DNA of 64,000 bases from Sulfuricurvum sp. PD_MW2 (lineage in GTDB: Bacteria; Campylobacterota; Campylobacteria; Campylobacterales; Sulfurimonadaceae): contig NZ_NSIU01000004.1 in assembly GCF_002633015.1 (NCBI RefSeq), positions 32,937-96,936 on the forward strand, written 5' to 3'. Both the position numbers and the translations under genes were made by a program. Shown here piece after piece: positions 44,564 to 52,297 of the stretch. The first letter of the stretch is position 1, and every line of letters starts with the position of its first letter. The notes under the pieces were generated by a model. The model searched no databases and was not told the DNA's origin. It saw only the letters and a list, made by a program, of their open reading frames with translations.

Positions 44564-44761
44564 TTAATCAATATGATCAATTAATTTTCGAAGCTCTTCA
44601 ACTTCGCTTTCAATGTCATACAATATTGCATCAGCTTCATCATTAGAAAGTTCAGCATCGCCATAATTAACATCATGGAAATATTCTTCAAGTCGTTCAG
44701 CCTGTCTCTTTAAATCAGTTGCTTTTCTCCAAATTTCATTTTCATCAACCTTTACCATCAC
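44564..44761 (-). CDS. Small acidic helical phage protein, unknown
   Basis: 65 residues, highly helical and acidic (DLKRQAERLEEYFHDVNYGD, then ESEVEELRKLID). It overlaps the HD-domain gene by 4 bp. No family recognised. Confidence 0.5.
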   Translation of the reverse strand: MMVKVDENEIWRKATDLKRQAERLEEYFHDVNYGDAELSNDEADAILYDIESEVEELRKLIDHID

Positions 44762-45288
44762 CCACCACCAAACGTCAACTCACTAAACCGACATAAAAAC
44801 ATCAGTCTTGCATGTTCGGCAGAAAGAGGCTTGATGATACCGTCATGCTCAAACCCATCCAGTCCCCAATCATCTATGTCACCATAGAAATGTAATGCTT
44901 CAGCATACAGAGCCTTGTTATCAGCGATGTGGATCTCTTCATGATCGAACGTCACAGCGAACCGTTGTTCGATCACACTCTGAAGCTTCAACTCCAAATC
45001 TTTGTACTGTGGCAGCATACGTTTAGCAGGTCGGACGATGTCGCTCAGATACGCTTCACTGGCATCATGCAGCAGTGCAGCGAGAGCCAAGTGTTCCGGT
45101 ACCATATTTGACACCATAACGCTATGCTGCGCTACACTGTAGAATTTATTGATATGCCCGCCGAAACGACAGATATTTGACAGAGCATGAGCAATGTCCG
45201 TAATATCAAACATTTCAGGCTGTAGATCATCATAAACGATCTTTTTACCGCTGATCGTTGTCATAAAGTTTCCGCTTGTATCCTTCAT
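44758..45288 (-). CDS. HD-domain phosphohydrolase (YfbR-like)
   Basis: 176 residues. Metal ligands of the HD family are visible in order: His in YSVAQHSVMVS, the HD pair in LAALLHDASEAYLSDIVRP, and Asp in IHIADNKALYAEA. Phages often carry this type; YfbR relatives remove phosphate from deoxynucleotides. It may adjust nucleotide pools during replication. It sits in the middle of the early operon. Confidence 0.82.
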   Translation of the reverse strand: MKDTSGNFMTTISGKKIVYDDLQPEMFDITDIAHALSNICRFGGHINKFYSVAQHSVMVSNMVPEHLALAALLHDASEAYLSDIVRPAKRMLPQYKDLELKLQSVIEQRFAVTFDHEEIHIADNKALYAEALHFYGDIDDWGLDGFEHDGIIKPLSAEHARLMFLCRFSELTFGGG

Positions 45289-45524
45289 GAAAGCTCTCCG
45301 ATACTCTCCACATCACCAATTTCTATCACGCAGATTTCATCATCGAACATCGTATAAATACGAAAGCACTCTTTTTCGGTATCGACATCGATCTCCAAAT
45401 CGAGTTTAACGTCGCTGCCCTCATACCCATGTAACTCTTCATGCTCATATCGCTGATTGTTGAACGTTACCCCACCATTTACCACTTCACGGATGATTGG
45501 TGAGTAGGAAGGTACTGCACTCAT
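45285..45524 (-). CDS. Small acidic phage protein, unknown
   Basis: 79 residues, strand-rich and acidic (DVKLDLEIDVDTEKECFRIY). It overlaps both neighbours by 4 bp, so it is translated with them. No family recognised. Confidence 0.5.
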   Translation of the reverse strand: MSAVPSYSPIIREVVNGGVTFNNQRYEHEELHGYEGSDVKLDLEIDVDTEKECFRIYTMFDDEICVIEIGDVESIGELS

Positions 45525-46168
45525 GCTGCACTTCCTGATTTTTTTAGCGGCAATGAAGCCATGTCGAGCACGATAGTATTCAACTCTCCGGATACACCTT
45601 CATGACGTTTACGGAATCGGATATAACTCTTCGTCCCTGCAATCTCAGTAGCTGCATCAATCATTGCCATAGCTTGAACCCATTTTGGATGGGTAATATC
45701 GTATGATTTTAGACCGATGATCTGTTTCGCGTCTACCTTCCCGTTCTTGACTTCGAAGGCTCGCATGATCAGCGTTTGAATCTCAGGATCGGAGTGCTCT
45801 GTTTTCTCAGTCAGGTACTCATCGATCTTCTCTTTTGCCAGTGCGAGCTTTTGATCGAATGCAAACACGTTGGCGACTTGGATAATCACCTCTTTAGTGC
45901 CGTTGAAGTTCCGCAGCGTAACTGAACCGAGTTTTGATCCCTCGGTACGATCCATTCCGTAGTTTTGACGAAGCAGCTCGACGAATGAATAACACGTTTC
46001 AAATGCTTTGGTTTTAAAATCGATCAGCTGCTCTTGCATACTCTTAGCTTCATCGACCAGTTTCTCAACTGTCTCATCTTCGAGCTTTTTATCCACTGCG
46101 ATTAGATCGGGATGTACCCACTTACCTTGCTTATCTTCCCAGTGCCCACTTTCATTAGTTTTCGGCAT
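45521..46168 (-). CDS. DUF3164 family protein of Mu-like phages
   Basis: 215 residues from ATG 46168 with GGGAGAAAA upstream. The DUF3164 features are HWEDKQGKWVHPDLIAVDKK near the start and ELLRQNYGMDRTEGSKLGSV and KVDAKQIIGLKSYDITHPKW further on. The family is found in the early region of Mu-like phages; function unknown. The frame is open to 46243, where another ATG has AGGTGG upstream, so a 25-residue basic N-terminal extension is possible. Confidence 0.75.
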   Translation of the reverse strand: MPKTNESGHWEDKQGKWVHPDLIAVDKKLEDETVEKLVDEAKSMQEQLIDFKTKAFETCYSFVELLRQNYGMDRTEGSKLGSVTLRNFNGTKEVIIQVANVFAFDQKLALAKEKIDEYLTEKTEHSDPEIQTLIMRAFEVKNGKVDAKQIIGLKSYDITHPKWVQAMAMIDAATEIAGTKSYIRFRKRHEGVSGELNTIVLDMASLPLKKSGSAA

Positions 46169-46310
46169 AATTTTCTCCCAATATACAAAGCCGTACAGCG
46201 TAGCTACCGCGACACGCACTTTTTTCTTTATCCTAAGTCCCATCGGAACCACCTAATTTTTATTGGAGTCCTCCATCAGACCGCCCGTCGGCGATCTTGA
46301 GAAACACTCT

Positions 46311-46397
46311 TCACTCTTTGGTTATGTCTTTGATCAAATACGGCTCAATTACACCTCCTATTTCGATATCGACTATGCATTCTTTAAAACAGCAACT
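46311..46397 (-). pseudogene. Fragment of a second copy of the 46601 gene
   Basis: The minus frame reads ECIVDIEIGGVIEPYLIKDI before a stop at 46311. This is close to DIWVDVEISGVVEPYKLDDV of the protein at 46601-46786. It has no start codon and overlaps the end of the 46384 gene, so it looks like a decayed duplicate. Confidence 0.45.
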
Positions 46398-46641
46398 TCA
46401 TAGGGTCAAGCCCCGTACGTGCACATAGTTTTAATACGTCGATATAAAGTGTTTTTTGTACCCTTTTTTTTACGCATCCAAGATGATTCTTAGGCAGTCT
46501 CAATATTCCTTCTATATCAGCATCAAATACCATTCTCCCACCGTTATTCCGACTTACAATATCTTTGATCCTATCGATGATTTCATCGTGAGACGCAAAC
46601 TCATCCACCGCTTTCATCGCCTTGCTCCGGTTCGACATCAT
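46384..46641 (-). CDS. Small helical DNA-binding-like protein
   Basis: 85 residues. FDADIEGILRLPKNHLGCVK followed by VLKLCARTGLDPMKLLF resembles the helix-turn-helix of small phage regulators. It overlaps the upstream gene by 41 bp. The assignment is tentative. Confidence 0.5.
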   Translation of the reverse strand: MMSNRSKAMKAVDEFASHDEIIDRIKDIVSRNNGGRMVFDADIEGILRLPKNHLGCVKKRVQKTLYIDVLKLCARTGLDPMKLLF

Positions 46642-46786
46642 CTAGTTTATAAGGCTCTACCACTCCACTAATTTCTACATCTACCCAAATATCACCTTTG
46701 AATTCACGAATGCGGGTAACGATCCCTCGAAACAGTCCTACTCTGACCCACTGCTTCTCTTTGATCCCTTTTTTATTTTCACTCAT
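46601..46786 (-). CDS. Small SH3-like phage protein, unknown
   Basis: 61 residues with a short beta pattern (QWVRVGLFRGIVTRIREFKG then DIWVDVEISGVVEPY), perhaps an SH3-like barrel. It overlaps the 39-residue membrane protein gene by 4 bp. A decayed copy lies at 46311-46397. Confidence 0.5.
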   Translation of the reverse strand: MSENKKGIKEKQWVRVGLFRGIVTRIREFKGDIWVDVEISGVVEPYKLDDVEPEQGDESGG

Positions 46787-46902
46787 CCCGTTACTCCCAT
46801 CGTTAGATCAATCACCGTTCCGCCTAAACCGATGATGATCAAAGCGATCAACCATGCATAGGCATGTACCTTTTTCTTTTCCCAAATGTAAACTTGTTTC
46901 AT
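46783..46902 (-). CDS. 39-residue membrane protein
   Basis: A very short gene. ATG 46902 has GGGAGGAAGAGG upstream and codes for MKQVYIWEKKKVHAYAWLIA followed by a Gly/Ile-rich membrane helix and a short tail. It overlaps both neighbours by 4 bp (ATGA-type), which is good evidence that it is translated. Function unknown. Confidence 0.6.
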   Translation of the reverse strand: MKQVYIWEKKKVHAYAWLIALIIIGLGGTVIDLTMGVTG

Positions 46903-47222
46903 CCTCTTCCTCCCATCGTGCAGGTCGCACATTGTTCTTTTACTTCCCGATACAGCCGATCAGGATGCACCTTATTCATCATCGCCCACTCTCGGTACCG
47001 TTCGCACGTTTGTGGATGGATAGCTCCAAGCGTAGGACACTGTGTATCGGTCGAATCCAAATGACCGTAAGCCAAGCGGATCATCTCCAGTATCGGTTCG
47101 GGGTTTGGATAGGTACCGTTTAGCGTTTGATTGATCGTCGTTGCGCTGCGGGCTATCGATTTGGCGACTTTACGCTGACCGTACAGATTGCAGGCTTTCT
47201 TCAAGAGTTCTAATGAGTCCAT
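46899..47222 (-). CDS. Helix-turn-helix regulator, early region
   Basis: 107 residues from ATG 47222 with AAGGAGAAAC upstream; the frame upstream of it has no ribosome site. LLKKACNLYGQRKVAKSIAR followed by SATTINQTLNGTYPNPEPIL is an XRE-like helix-turn-helix. The C-terminal half has Cys-containing CERYREWAM and CATCTMGG, perhaps a zinc site. It probably regulates phage genes. Confidence 0.6.
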   Translation of the reverse strand: MDSLELLKKACNLYGQRKVAKSIARSATTINQTLNGTYPNPEPILEMIRLAYGHLDSTDTQCPTLGAIHPQTCERYREWAMMNKVHPDRLYREVKEQCATCTMGGRG

Positions 47223-47760
47223 CGCGTTTCTCCTTATTGATGGCATAGGTACGTCGTTCTTCTCGTATCTTTGATGAACGTGGCAATCGCTCCATGATCC
47301 CATCCTCAGCAAACTCATTCAAATAGCGAAATGTCTTAGCTGAGTAGGGGTGCATATTGGCGATAACGGCGATTTGTTCGCGGAACATAGTTTTGTGCCG
47401 CATGGCGTAGAGCAGGGTGAGACGATCAGTGATTTGCATGGGATCACTTCCATCGAGGATGAACTCCTCTTTGGTATTTTTGTCCTTGACAATATCGCAT
47501 GGCTTTTTGAGTATGATTGGAGACTTCGGACCGGTATTTTTGAGCAGGCGATACCTACGATCTATAAACTCATCCGATCCGGTTTCTAGTTCGATGTATC
47601 CGGAGAGTTCGAGAGCACGAAAGATCGGCATGAGAAAGTCCCTTTTCACATCCAATACCATCATCATATCTTCGACGATAAATACCCCTTTGCGCCGTAT
47701 ATAATCCCACACTTTTTGCTTTGACGTTACCCGTGATTCGAATCTATTCTCCCAATCCAT
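47170..47760 (-). CDS. Winged-helix phage protein, unknown
   Basis: 196 residues. The first 75 residues read as a winged helix (KQKVWDYIRRKGVFIVEDMM and FRALELSGYIELETGS) and a second such unit may follow (MFREQIAVIANMHPYSAKTF). It starts inside the last codons of the MuB-like gene (17-bp overlap). It may be a partner of transposition or a regulator. Confidence 0.55.
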   Translation of the reverse strand: MDWENRFESRVTSKQKVWDYIRRKGVFIVEDMMMVLDVKRDFLMPIFRALELSGYIELETGSDEFIDRRYRLLKNTGPKSPIILKKPCDIVKDKNTKEEFILDGSDPMQITDRLTLLYAMRHKTMFREQIAVIANMHPYSAKTFRYLNEFAEDGIMERLPRSSKIREERRTYAINKEKRDGLIRTLEESLQSVRSA

Positions 47761-48457
47761 GTTTTAGTCCTGCTGTATGAAACTGTTTAAGATCCACCGT
47801 ATCGTGATCGTTGATTTCGCACCACTCTTCGATCCGTTCCATTAGTGTTTTAATGTGTCGTAGGTTCGGGAAGTACTCGAGGAAGTACATGATCAAATCA
47901 TCTGCTATTTTGACAGTGTATCTGTCGCAAAACTTTCGAATATCGACCTCGGTTACGGGTTGAAAGTGAATAAAGTCCGATATACGGCTGTTATAGTGCT
48001 CTTGCTTCGCAAATTTGCCTTTTGCCTGCTCCATACCGACAAATAAGACGATGATAGCTGTTTCATCGTAGATGTCGCGTATCAGTTCAAGTATTGGATT
48101 GTTCCGATCATCGAGCAGGTGATCCACCTCGTCTATGATCAGGATACGCGGGCGACGGTTAAGTGATTTGAGCACTTCGAGGTACAAAGCATGAGCGGTT
48201 CTACCCGTAATGTCTCCGATGATGTCGCCCAAATCGATGAGAAACGCTTTTTTAGTCCATGTTTTTCGGCAGCGCATCAGTATCGCGTTCTCTTTCGAGG
48301 CGATCCGATCCAGTGCGTTGGTTTTACCCAACCCATACTTTCCATAAGCGATGCCTATCCGTGGTGCATCCTTTGGCAAACGTTTTAGTCGTTGCACTCC
48401 CTCGGATAATCGGTTATAATTATCCGTTTCGACAAAACTTTTCACGTATTCACTCAT
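47744..48457 (-). CDS. MuB-like transposition ATPase
   Basis: 237 residues, AAA+ type. Walker A GIAYGKYGLGKTNALDRIA and Walker B RILIIDEVDHLLDDRNNP are clear, with an arginine-finger candidate (NSRISDFIHF). MuB delivers target DNA to MuA and gives immunity to self-insertion. Directly downstream of the transposase gene as in Mu. It is shorter than Mu B (312), mainly lacking the N-terminal DNA-binding part, as in D3112-type phages. Confidence 0.88.
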   Translation of the reverse strand: MSEYVKSFVETDNYNRLSEGVQRLKRLPKDAPRIGIAYGKYGLGKTNALDRIASKENAILMRCRKTWTKKAFLIDLGDIIGDITGRTAHALYLEVLKSLNRRPRILIIDEVDHLLDDRNNPILELIRDIYDETAIIVLFVGMEQAKGKFAKQEHYNSRISDFIHFQPVTEVDIRKFCDRYTVKIADDLIMYFLEYFPNLRHIKTLMERIEEWCEINDHDTVDLKQFHTAGLKHGLGE

Positions 48458-48479
48458 AATAGCTCCTTGTGTGTTATAG

Positions 48480-48540
48480 TCCTTGATCCCGCAAAGACTC
48501 GAACACGCAGCGGGTTATCCGCTACGCTATCCAATCTTCT
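48480..48540 (-). other. tRNA-like remnant 2
   Basis: On the minus strand GTTCGAGTC (T-loop type) follows an AGCGG-ATAAC-CCGCT hairpin, and GGATAGCGTAG before it looks like a D-arm side. Acceptor and T stems do not pair fully. Like remnant 1 it lies in a short gap between phage genes (MuA and MuB) on the minus strand. I treat it as a decayed tRNA or chance match. Confidence 0.3.
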
Positions 48541-50695
48541 TACTTTCTATATCTTTGAGTGCCATTTCGTACTCTTCCGGTGATTTGTCCGCCAGCCTTT
48601 GAGATGATTCATCCCATCGGTCGTTTTCTATATCCCATACGAGACGCTCGCGTCTGCTCTTAAATGCCGGTCGTCCGCTCGGCAATAGTTTCTCTCCCTC
48701 CATATTCATAATATTCGATGATTCCAATGCCTTAGCATCCGAAGCGGCAAAGGCTTTCATACCGTCTTGAACCGCACGGATCACCTCGGTACTCTTTGCT
48801 ACCGCAAACGTTGTCGGAAGCGACGGAGCTATTTTGGTGGCGGCAGCTTCGATACGGTCACGGATCGTTGGATCAACTCTTCGGCTCAGTGCCTCCCATT
48901 GCTCCATAACCCGCGCAAACTCTTTGGCTATCCGTTTGGACATCCGTTTTCCGTCGGCAAATTCTGCCCTCGATTTTCCGGTGTACATCGTATCTTCAGC
49001 GACACATATAGGCTCATGATTCATCTTGTAAACAGTGACGTATCCCATATCCGGAGTCGTCATAACCCGCACATGATCTCCCACATGCTTCGCCAGTTCA
49101 TTATGAACATACTCTGCACCGTCAAGCTTGATCCCTTTTTTACCGACTTTACGAACAAAGCTCTCAGCGAGCAAGATGTCGAGCATCATCGGATCTGCAA
49201 TACCTTTGACCGGTATCGCCTGCTCTTTGAATTTCTCAATCGGTTTTTTATCCAAGCTTCCGTGCTTTTTCTGCTCATAGATATGCTCGACCCAATCGTC
49301 AATCACACTCTGGAGCTGCTCGGCAGAGATAGGGATCTTCAAGTCCACTCCGACGTTATCTTTTTTGATAGCCAGTTTGGATACAAAGTCCTCTTTCTCT
49401 GCCTTTTTCGCTTCCTCTCTCCATGCAGCTTGAGACTCGATCTTATGCTGAAACCCTCGGCGTGATTGGATGGCGGATCGCTCCGCCACCGAGTGACCGA
49501 TATATCCTTCCAACTCTTCGAAAAGCTCGCGGGTTAATGTTCCGAACATCCGCTCAATATGCGGTTTTTGATCACCGCTAAACGGTTCGACTGGGATAGA
49601 GGTGATACCTAGGTTGTAACAGATCGATTTGAAGTGCTCCGATTGGTAGTCCTTACCGTTATCGATCACGACGTTCTCAGGCAATCCCATCTTTAGGATC
49701 GCTTTGCGAAGCAGCCGAGCAATGCTGTAGCTGCTTGATCGCTCATCCACCCAAAACGTCACCCGTCGGCTGTAAATATCGATCATACCGATAATCGCAT
49801 ACCGTTTACCGTCCGCGCATATGATGTCCGCAGGGGTAGAGTCTAGCTCCCAATAATGATTCGGAAACTTCGCTTTCTCTGATAGAGAACCGAACGCTGC
49901 CATGTAGCTGTTTTTCCACTTATCCGCGTTTTGAGCGAACGCATAGAATGAATGGTTCTTGACCTTCCATCGGTTGAGGAAGTTGTTGAGCACATCGTAA
50001 CTGCACATGGCATCGCCGTACTTATGGAGCATATTTTGATAGATGGCGGAGACGCGGAGCGGGTTATCGCGTCGGACGAACATCCGAAGAGCGGTATCTT
50101 GCATCTCCTCGCTCATGGCAACCGATCCCTCTGCACGACCTCGTGTATCGAGCAGTGCTACCAATGGACTTTCGCCCGATTGTTTTGCTTCTTGGGCGAG
50201 CTTTTTCCATCGAAAAAGCTTCGTTTCGTTGGGTTTGATCTCATCGAATCGACTCTCTAGTGTCGATAAGTACTCTTTCGCGCTAACCCTGCGATCACGA
50301 GCCTCATATCCGCTTACCAACTCCATCTTTAGGATCGCTTTTGATTTCTGATCCGGTGATGCATTGAGATACGGCTTCATATCCGGAGCGATTACCACTA
50401 CGTCCACCGCATCTTTTTTGAGTTTTGAATTAGAAATGACAGTATTTCTCGCTTCATTTTCAAGCAAAATACCGGCATCGTCATATAGATCAACATCATC
50501 TATACTGATCCCGCCCGTTATCGCTTCGTTCAGCTGCTCTTCGGTGATTCCGATTAGGAGCTTCTTACCGCCACGACCTGTGCCTTTTATAGCAATATAG
50601 GTATACTTATTTGTACCACGATCAAGTGCTCTTCGGATGGTTTTATACTCCACACCAAAAAGCACCGATGCAACCTTAGTTTCTATATAGTACAT
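48527..50695 (-). CDS. MuA-family DDE transposase
   Basis: 722 residues from ATG 50695 (AGGTGG six bases upstream); GTG 50704 is an alternative. N-terminal winged helix for end binding, then the rve catalytic core: HYWELDSTPADIICADGKRY (first Asp), VVIDNGKDYQS (second Asp) and KPHIERMFGTLTRELFEELE (Glu). The C-terminal Mu-type beta barrel follows, then a domain likely to contact MuB. It cuts and joins phage ends and drives replication. It follows the 123-residue gene by 9 bp. Confidence 0.95.
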   Translation of the reverse strand: MYYIETKVASVLFGVEYKTIRRALDRGTNKYTYIAIKGTGRGGKKLLIGITEEQLNEAITGGISIDDVDLYDDAGILLENEARNTVISNSKLKKDAVDVVVIAPDMKPYLNASPDQKSKAILKMELVSGYEARDRRVSAKEYLSTLESRFDEIKPNETKLFRWKKLAQEAKQSGESPLVALLDTRGRAEGSVAMSEEMQDTALRMFVRRDNPLRVSAIYQNMLHKYGDAMCSYDVLNNFLNRWKVKNHSFYAFAQNADKWKNSYMAAFGSLSEKAKFPNHYWELDSTPADIICADGKRYAIIGMIDIYSRRVTFWVDERSSSYSIARLLRKAILKMGLPENVVIDNGKDYQSEHFKSICYNLGITSIPVEPFSGDQKPHIERMFGTLTRELFEELEGYIGHSVAERSAIQSRRGFQHKIESQAAWREEAKKAEKEDFVSKLAIKKDNVGVDLKIPISAEQLQSVIDDWVEHIYEQKKHGSLDKKPIEKFKEQAIPVKGIADPMMLDILLAESFVRKVGKKGIKLDGAEYVHNELAKHVGDHVRVMTTPDMGYVTVYKMNHEPICVAEDTMYTGKSRAEFADGKRMSKRIAKEFARVMEQWEALSRRVDPTIRDRIEAAATKIAPSLPTTFAVAKSTEVIRAVQDGMKAFAASDAKALESSNIMNMEGEKLLPSGRPAFKSRRERLVWDIENDRWDESSQRLADKSPEEYEMALKDIESKKIG

Positions 50696-50704
50696 GGCGT
50701 CCAC

Positions 50705-51076
50705 CTACGCCGCATTCTCTTCGAGATTGTCGAGCGGGTAGGTCGGTGAGTTCTGATAGTCGATGCCGAGTTCATCCATCGCTTTACGAAGATGGCGACC
50801 CGTTGATCCGGTGAGTTTGTTGCTCATATTGAGATAGCTGTTAAAGATCGTATCGATCTTCGGATCAGGTGATACAAACCCATCTTCATCATCACCGATA
50901 AAACCGCTGATAACGAGAAATCCTTTTGGTCGAAGTCCATGCTTATTCCAAAGCTGACGGGTGATGTATTCGCGATGAAGCTTACGCTGTGCCTGCTCAA
51001 TTGTTAGCTCTTTGCCATTTGCTTTAGCTTCGGCTAGGGTAGCCATGATCATTTGCATTTGTTCGATTGCATCCAT
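50705..51076 (-). CDS. Early-operon first gene, unknown
   Basis: 123 residues from ATG 51076 with AAAGGAAAC upstream; the upstream open frame to 51268 lacks a ribosome site. Helical (AIEQMQMIMATLAEAKANGK) with a middle that reads GLRPKGFLVISGFIGDDEDG. Mu has ner here, but this is not a Ner-like helix-turn-helix. It lies directly upstream of MuA. Confidence 0.6.
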   Translation of the reverse strand: MDAIEQMQMIMATLAEAKANGKELTIEQAQRKLHREYITRQLWNKHGLRPKGFLVISGFIGDDEDGFVSPDPKIDTIFNSYLNMSNKLTGSTGRHLRKAMDELGIDYQNSPTYPLDNLEENAA

Positions 51077-51105
51077 AATGTTTCCTTTTAAAAGATGGGG
51101 TAAAA

Positions 51106-51120
51106 GTGGGATATACCCAC
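51106..51120. repeat. Inverted repeat in the early-operon leader
   Basis: GTGGGATATACCCAC with perfect 5-bp arms lies 30 bp before the first early gene. It may be an operator or an RNA hairpin near the ribosome site. Confidence 0.35.
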
Positions 51121-51193
51121 ACCGAAGTACTTGCGCATAAACACTTTGGTATGAATATAAATAAAACATGTGAAGTGAAACGCCCTTATGGGT

Positions 51194-51199
51194 TATAAT
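51194..51199 (+). promoter_or_regulatory. -10 element for the membrane gene at 51253
   Basis: TATAAT preceded by GGT, 54 bp before the start. No clear -35, which is normal for Campylobacterota promoters. Confidence 0.35.
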
Positions 51200-51252
51200 T
51201 TGTTGCGGAAACCAAACTAAAAGGCGCTTCAATTCAAATGCAAGAGGAAAAA

Positions 51253-51894
51253 ATGAAAGAAAAATCACTCGAAGTGACGAATTATGAGGCTAATCTAAAA
51301 CTACATTATGAAGCTAAACGTAAAGAGTTAGACATATTGCTTACTTCATCGATGCCTACGCAACTATCTACGATAAAGACATTATTGTGGATGAATATTG
51401 TAATGATAGGTTTGATGATGCAGATTTTTAGATCAATACCATTAACTACTATTGCAAAAGGCTTTTTTCTTCTATCCATAGTATCAATTTGTATTACACT
51501 CGCTGCAATGTTGATTAAACGTGTAAAGAGCTATGGAGTAATTGATGACATAGAATATGCTTCTAAACTGCATGATAATGAGTGGACAGTATCTAAAGGA
51601 CTTGCAGATATGCTGTCTGCAGCTCATAATTCTATTATGGATAACAGGGACGTAATAGTGCAACGAGCAAAGCTAATGCATATTGCTACATGGATTACCC
51701 TTTTTTCTATCCTGTTTTTGTGTTTAAGCGTATGGTTCCGCCCAATTCAAAATGAGGATATACAGATGGCTGATGAAAAGACTCAAAAACCAATTCCTTC
51801 ACCGATAACTCCGGAAGTTGGAAAATTACATGAAAACTCTGTTAAAAGACCACAAGAGGCTCCAAAACCGAAACCTTCAGAACAAAAGAAGTAG
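51253..51894 (+). CDS. Prophage membrane protein, possible lysogenic or exclusion gene
   Basis: 213 residues from ATG 51253 (GAGG six bases upstream; ATG 51238 is an alternative). Helices at about 45-60, 65-88 and 145-165; a helical domain lies between, and the tail is Pro/Lys-rich (KRPQEAPKPKPSEQKK). It is on the opposite strand to the early operon, inside the leader of the proposed early transcript, so it would be expressed in the lysogen and silenced on induction. That pattern suits superinfection exclusion. The layout recalls SLATT-type effectors, but that is only an impression. Confidence 0.6.
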   Translation: MKEKSLEVTNYEANLKLHYEAKRKELDILLTSSMPTQLSTIKTLLWMNIVMIGLMMQIFRSIPLTTIAKGFFLLSIVSICITLAAMLIKRVKSYGVIDDIEYASKLHDNEWTVSKGLADMLSAAHNSIMDNRDVIVQRAKLMHIATWITLFSILFLCLSVWFRPIQNEDIQMADEKTQKPIPSPITPEVGKLHENSVKRPQEAPKPKPSEQKK

Positions 51895-51908
51895 GCTTTA
51901 CCTACTTC
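51888..51908 (-). terminator. Hairpin between the membrane gene and the tiny ORF
   Basis: Perfect 8-bp arms GAAGTAGG and CCTACTTC with a 5-base loop. On the minus strand it is followed by TTTTGTT, as in an intrinsic terminator. On the plus strand it overlaps the stop of the membrane gene and lacks a T-run. Confidence 0.5.
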
Positions 51909-51978
51909 ACCCATCATCAAATAACCACAGTGACATAATCACCAAAAAACAGAACCAATCTATATCAAGTTCTATCAT
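51907..51978 (-). CDS. 23-residue membrane peptide
   Basis: ATG 51978 with GGAG five bases upstream. It codes for MIELDIDWFCFLVIMSLWLF plus three residues. Its stop lies in the hairpin at 51888-51908. Short and unproven, but the ribosome site, a hydrophobic product and a following terminator support it. The only coding candidate in the 51895-52297 gap. Confidence 0.4.
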   Translation of the reverse strand: MIELDIDWFCFLVIMSLWLFDDG

Positions 51979-51996
51979 ATTGTCTCCAATACTTTG

Positions 51997-52020
51997 ATGA
52001 TCTCCCCGAAGGGGGATCAT
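51997..52020 (-). repeat. Stable UUCG-loop hairpin in the early leader
   Basis: On the minus strand ATGATCCCCC-TTCG-GGGAGATCAT forms a long stem with one bulge and a C(UUCG)G loop, a very stable RNA form. It lies 18 bp before the tiny ORF on the same strand. Confidence 0.5.
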
Positions 52021-52200
52021 TCAAGTATTCTCCGCATCCCCTCCATCCCCTGAAGATACGGTTGGCGCAAAGCCATTTCATTAACATCGGGTTACCCCGG
52101 ATTCATACGGTCGTGAATACGAATCAATACATCAATAATCACGCCTTAAATATCAACCACTTATTAACGATAGTGTATAATTGACACCAAAGGCGAACAG

Positions 52201-52232
52201 AGCCAAAAAAACAATATGGAATGTTTTTGGCT
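52201..52232 (-). promoter_or_regulatory. Hairpin at the 5' end of the early transcript
   Basis: AGCCAAAAACA and TGTTTTTTTGGCT pair over 11 bp with a 2-base bulge. Its first base is where the early promoter should start transcription, so the RNA would begin with this stem-loop. Confidence 0.45.
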
Positions 52233-52238
52233 TAGGGC

Positions 52239-52268
52239 ATTATATAGTCATTTGACAATGCTTGTCAA
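52239..52268 (-). promoter_or_regulatory. Early phage promoter, leftward
   Basis: On the minus strand TTGACA (52263-52268), 18 bp, then TATAAT (52239-52244). Both boxes match the consensus exactly. It points to the early operon, and the repressor operator sites overlap it. Confidence 0.65.
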
Positions 52269-52280
52269 GTCGTATGACAA
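52247..52280. promoter_or_regulatory. Repressor operator cluster
   Basis: Half-sites of the form TGACA/TGTCA: GTCA at 52247, TTGACA at 52252, TTGTCAA at 52262, ATGACAA at 52274. The inner pair forms TTGACA-ATGCT-TGTCAA, and GTCA-TT-TGAC overlaps it. They lie across the early promoter and just before the repressor gene, as in a lysis-lysogeny switch. Confidence 0.6.
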
Positions 52281-52297
52281 CAAAATAAAGGTGTTTT

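Noticed and set aside
50705-51076. Ner-type regulator
   Set aside because: The position fits, but no helix-turn-helix like Ner is visible.
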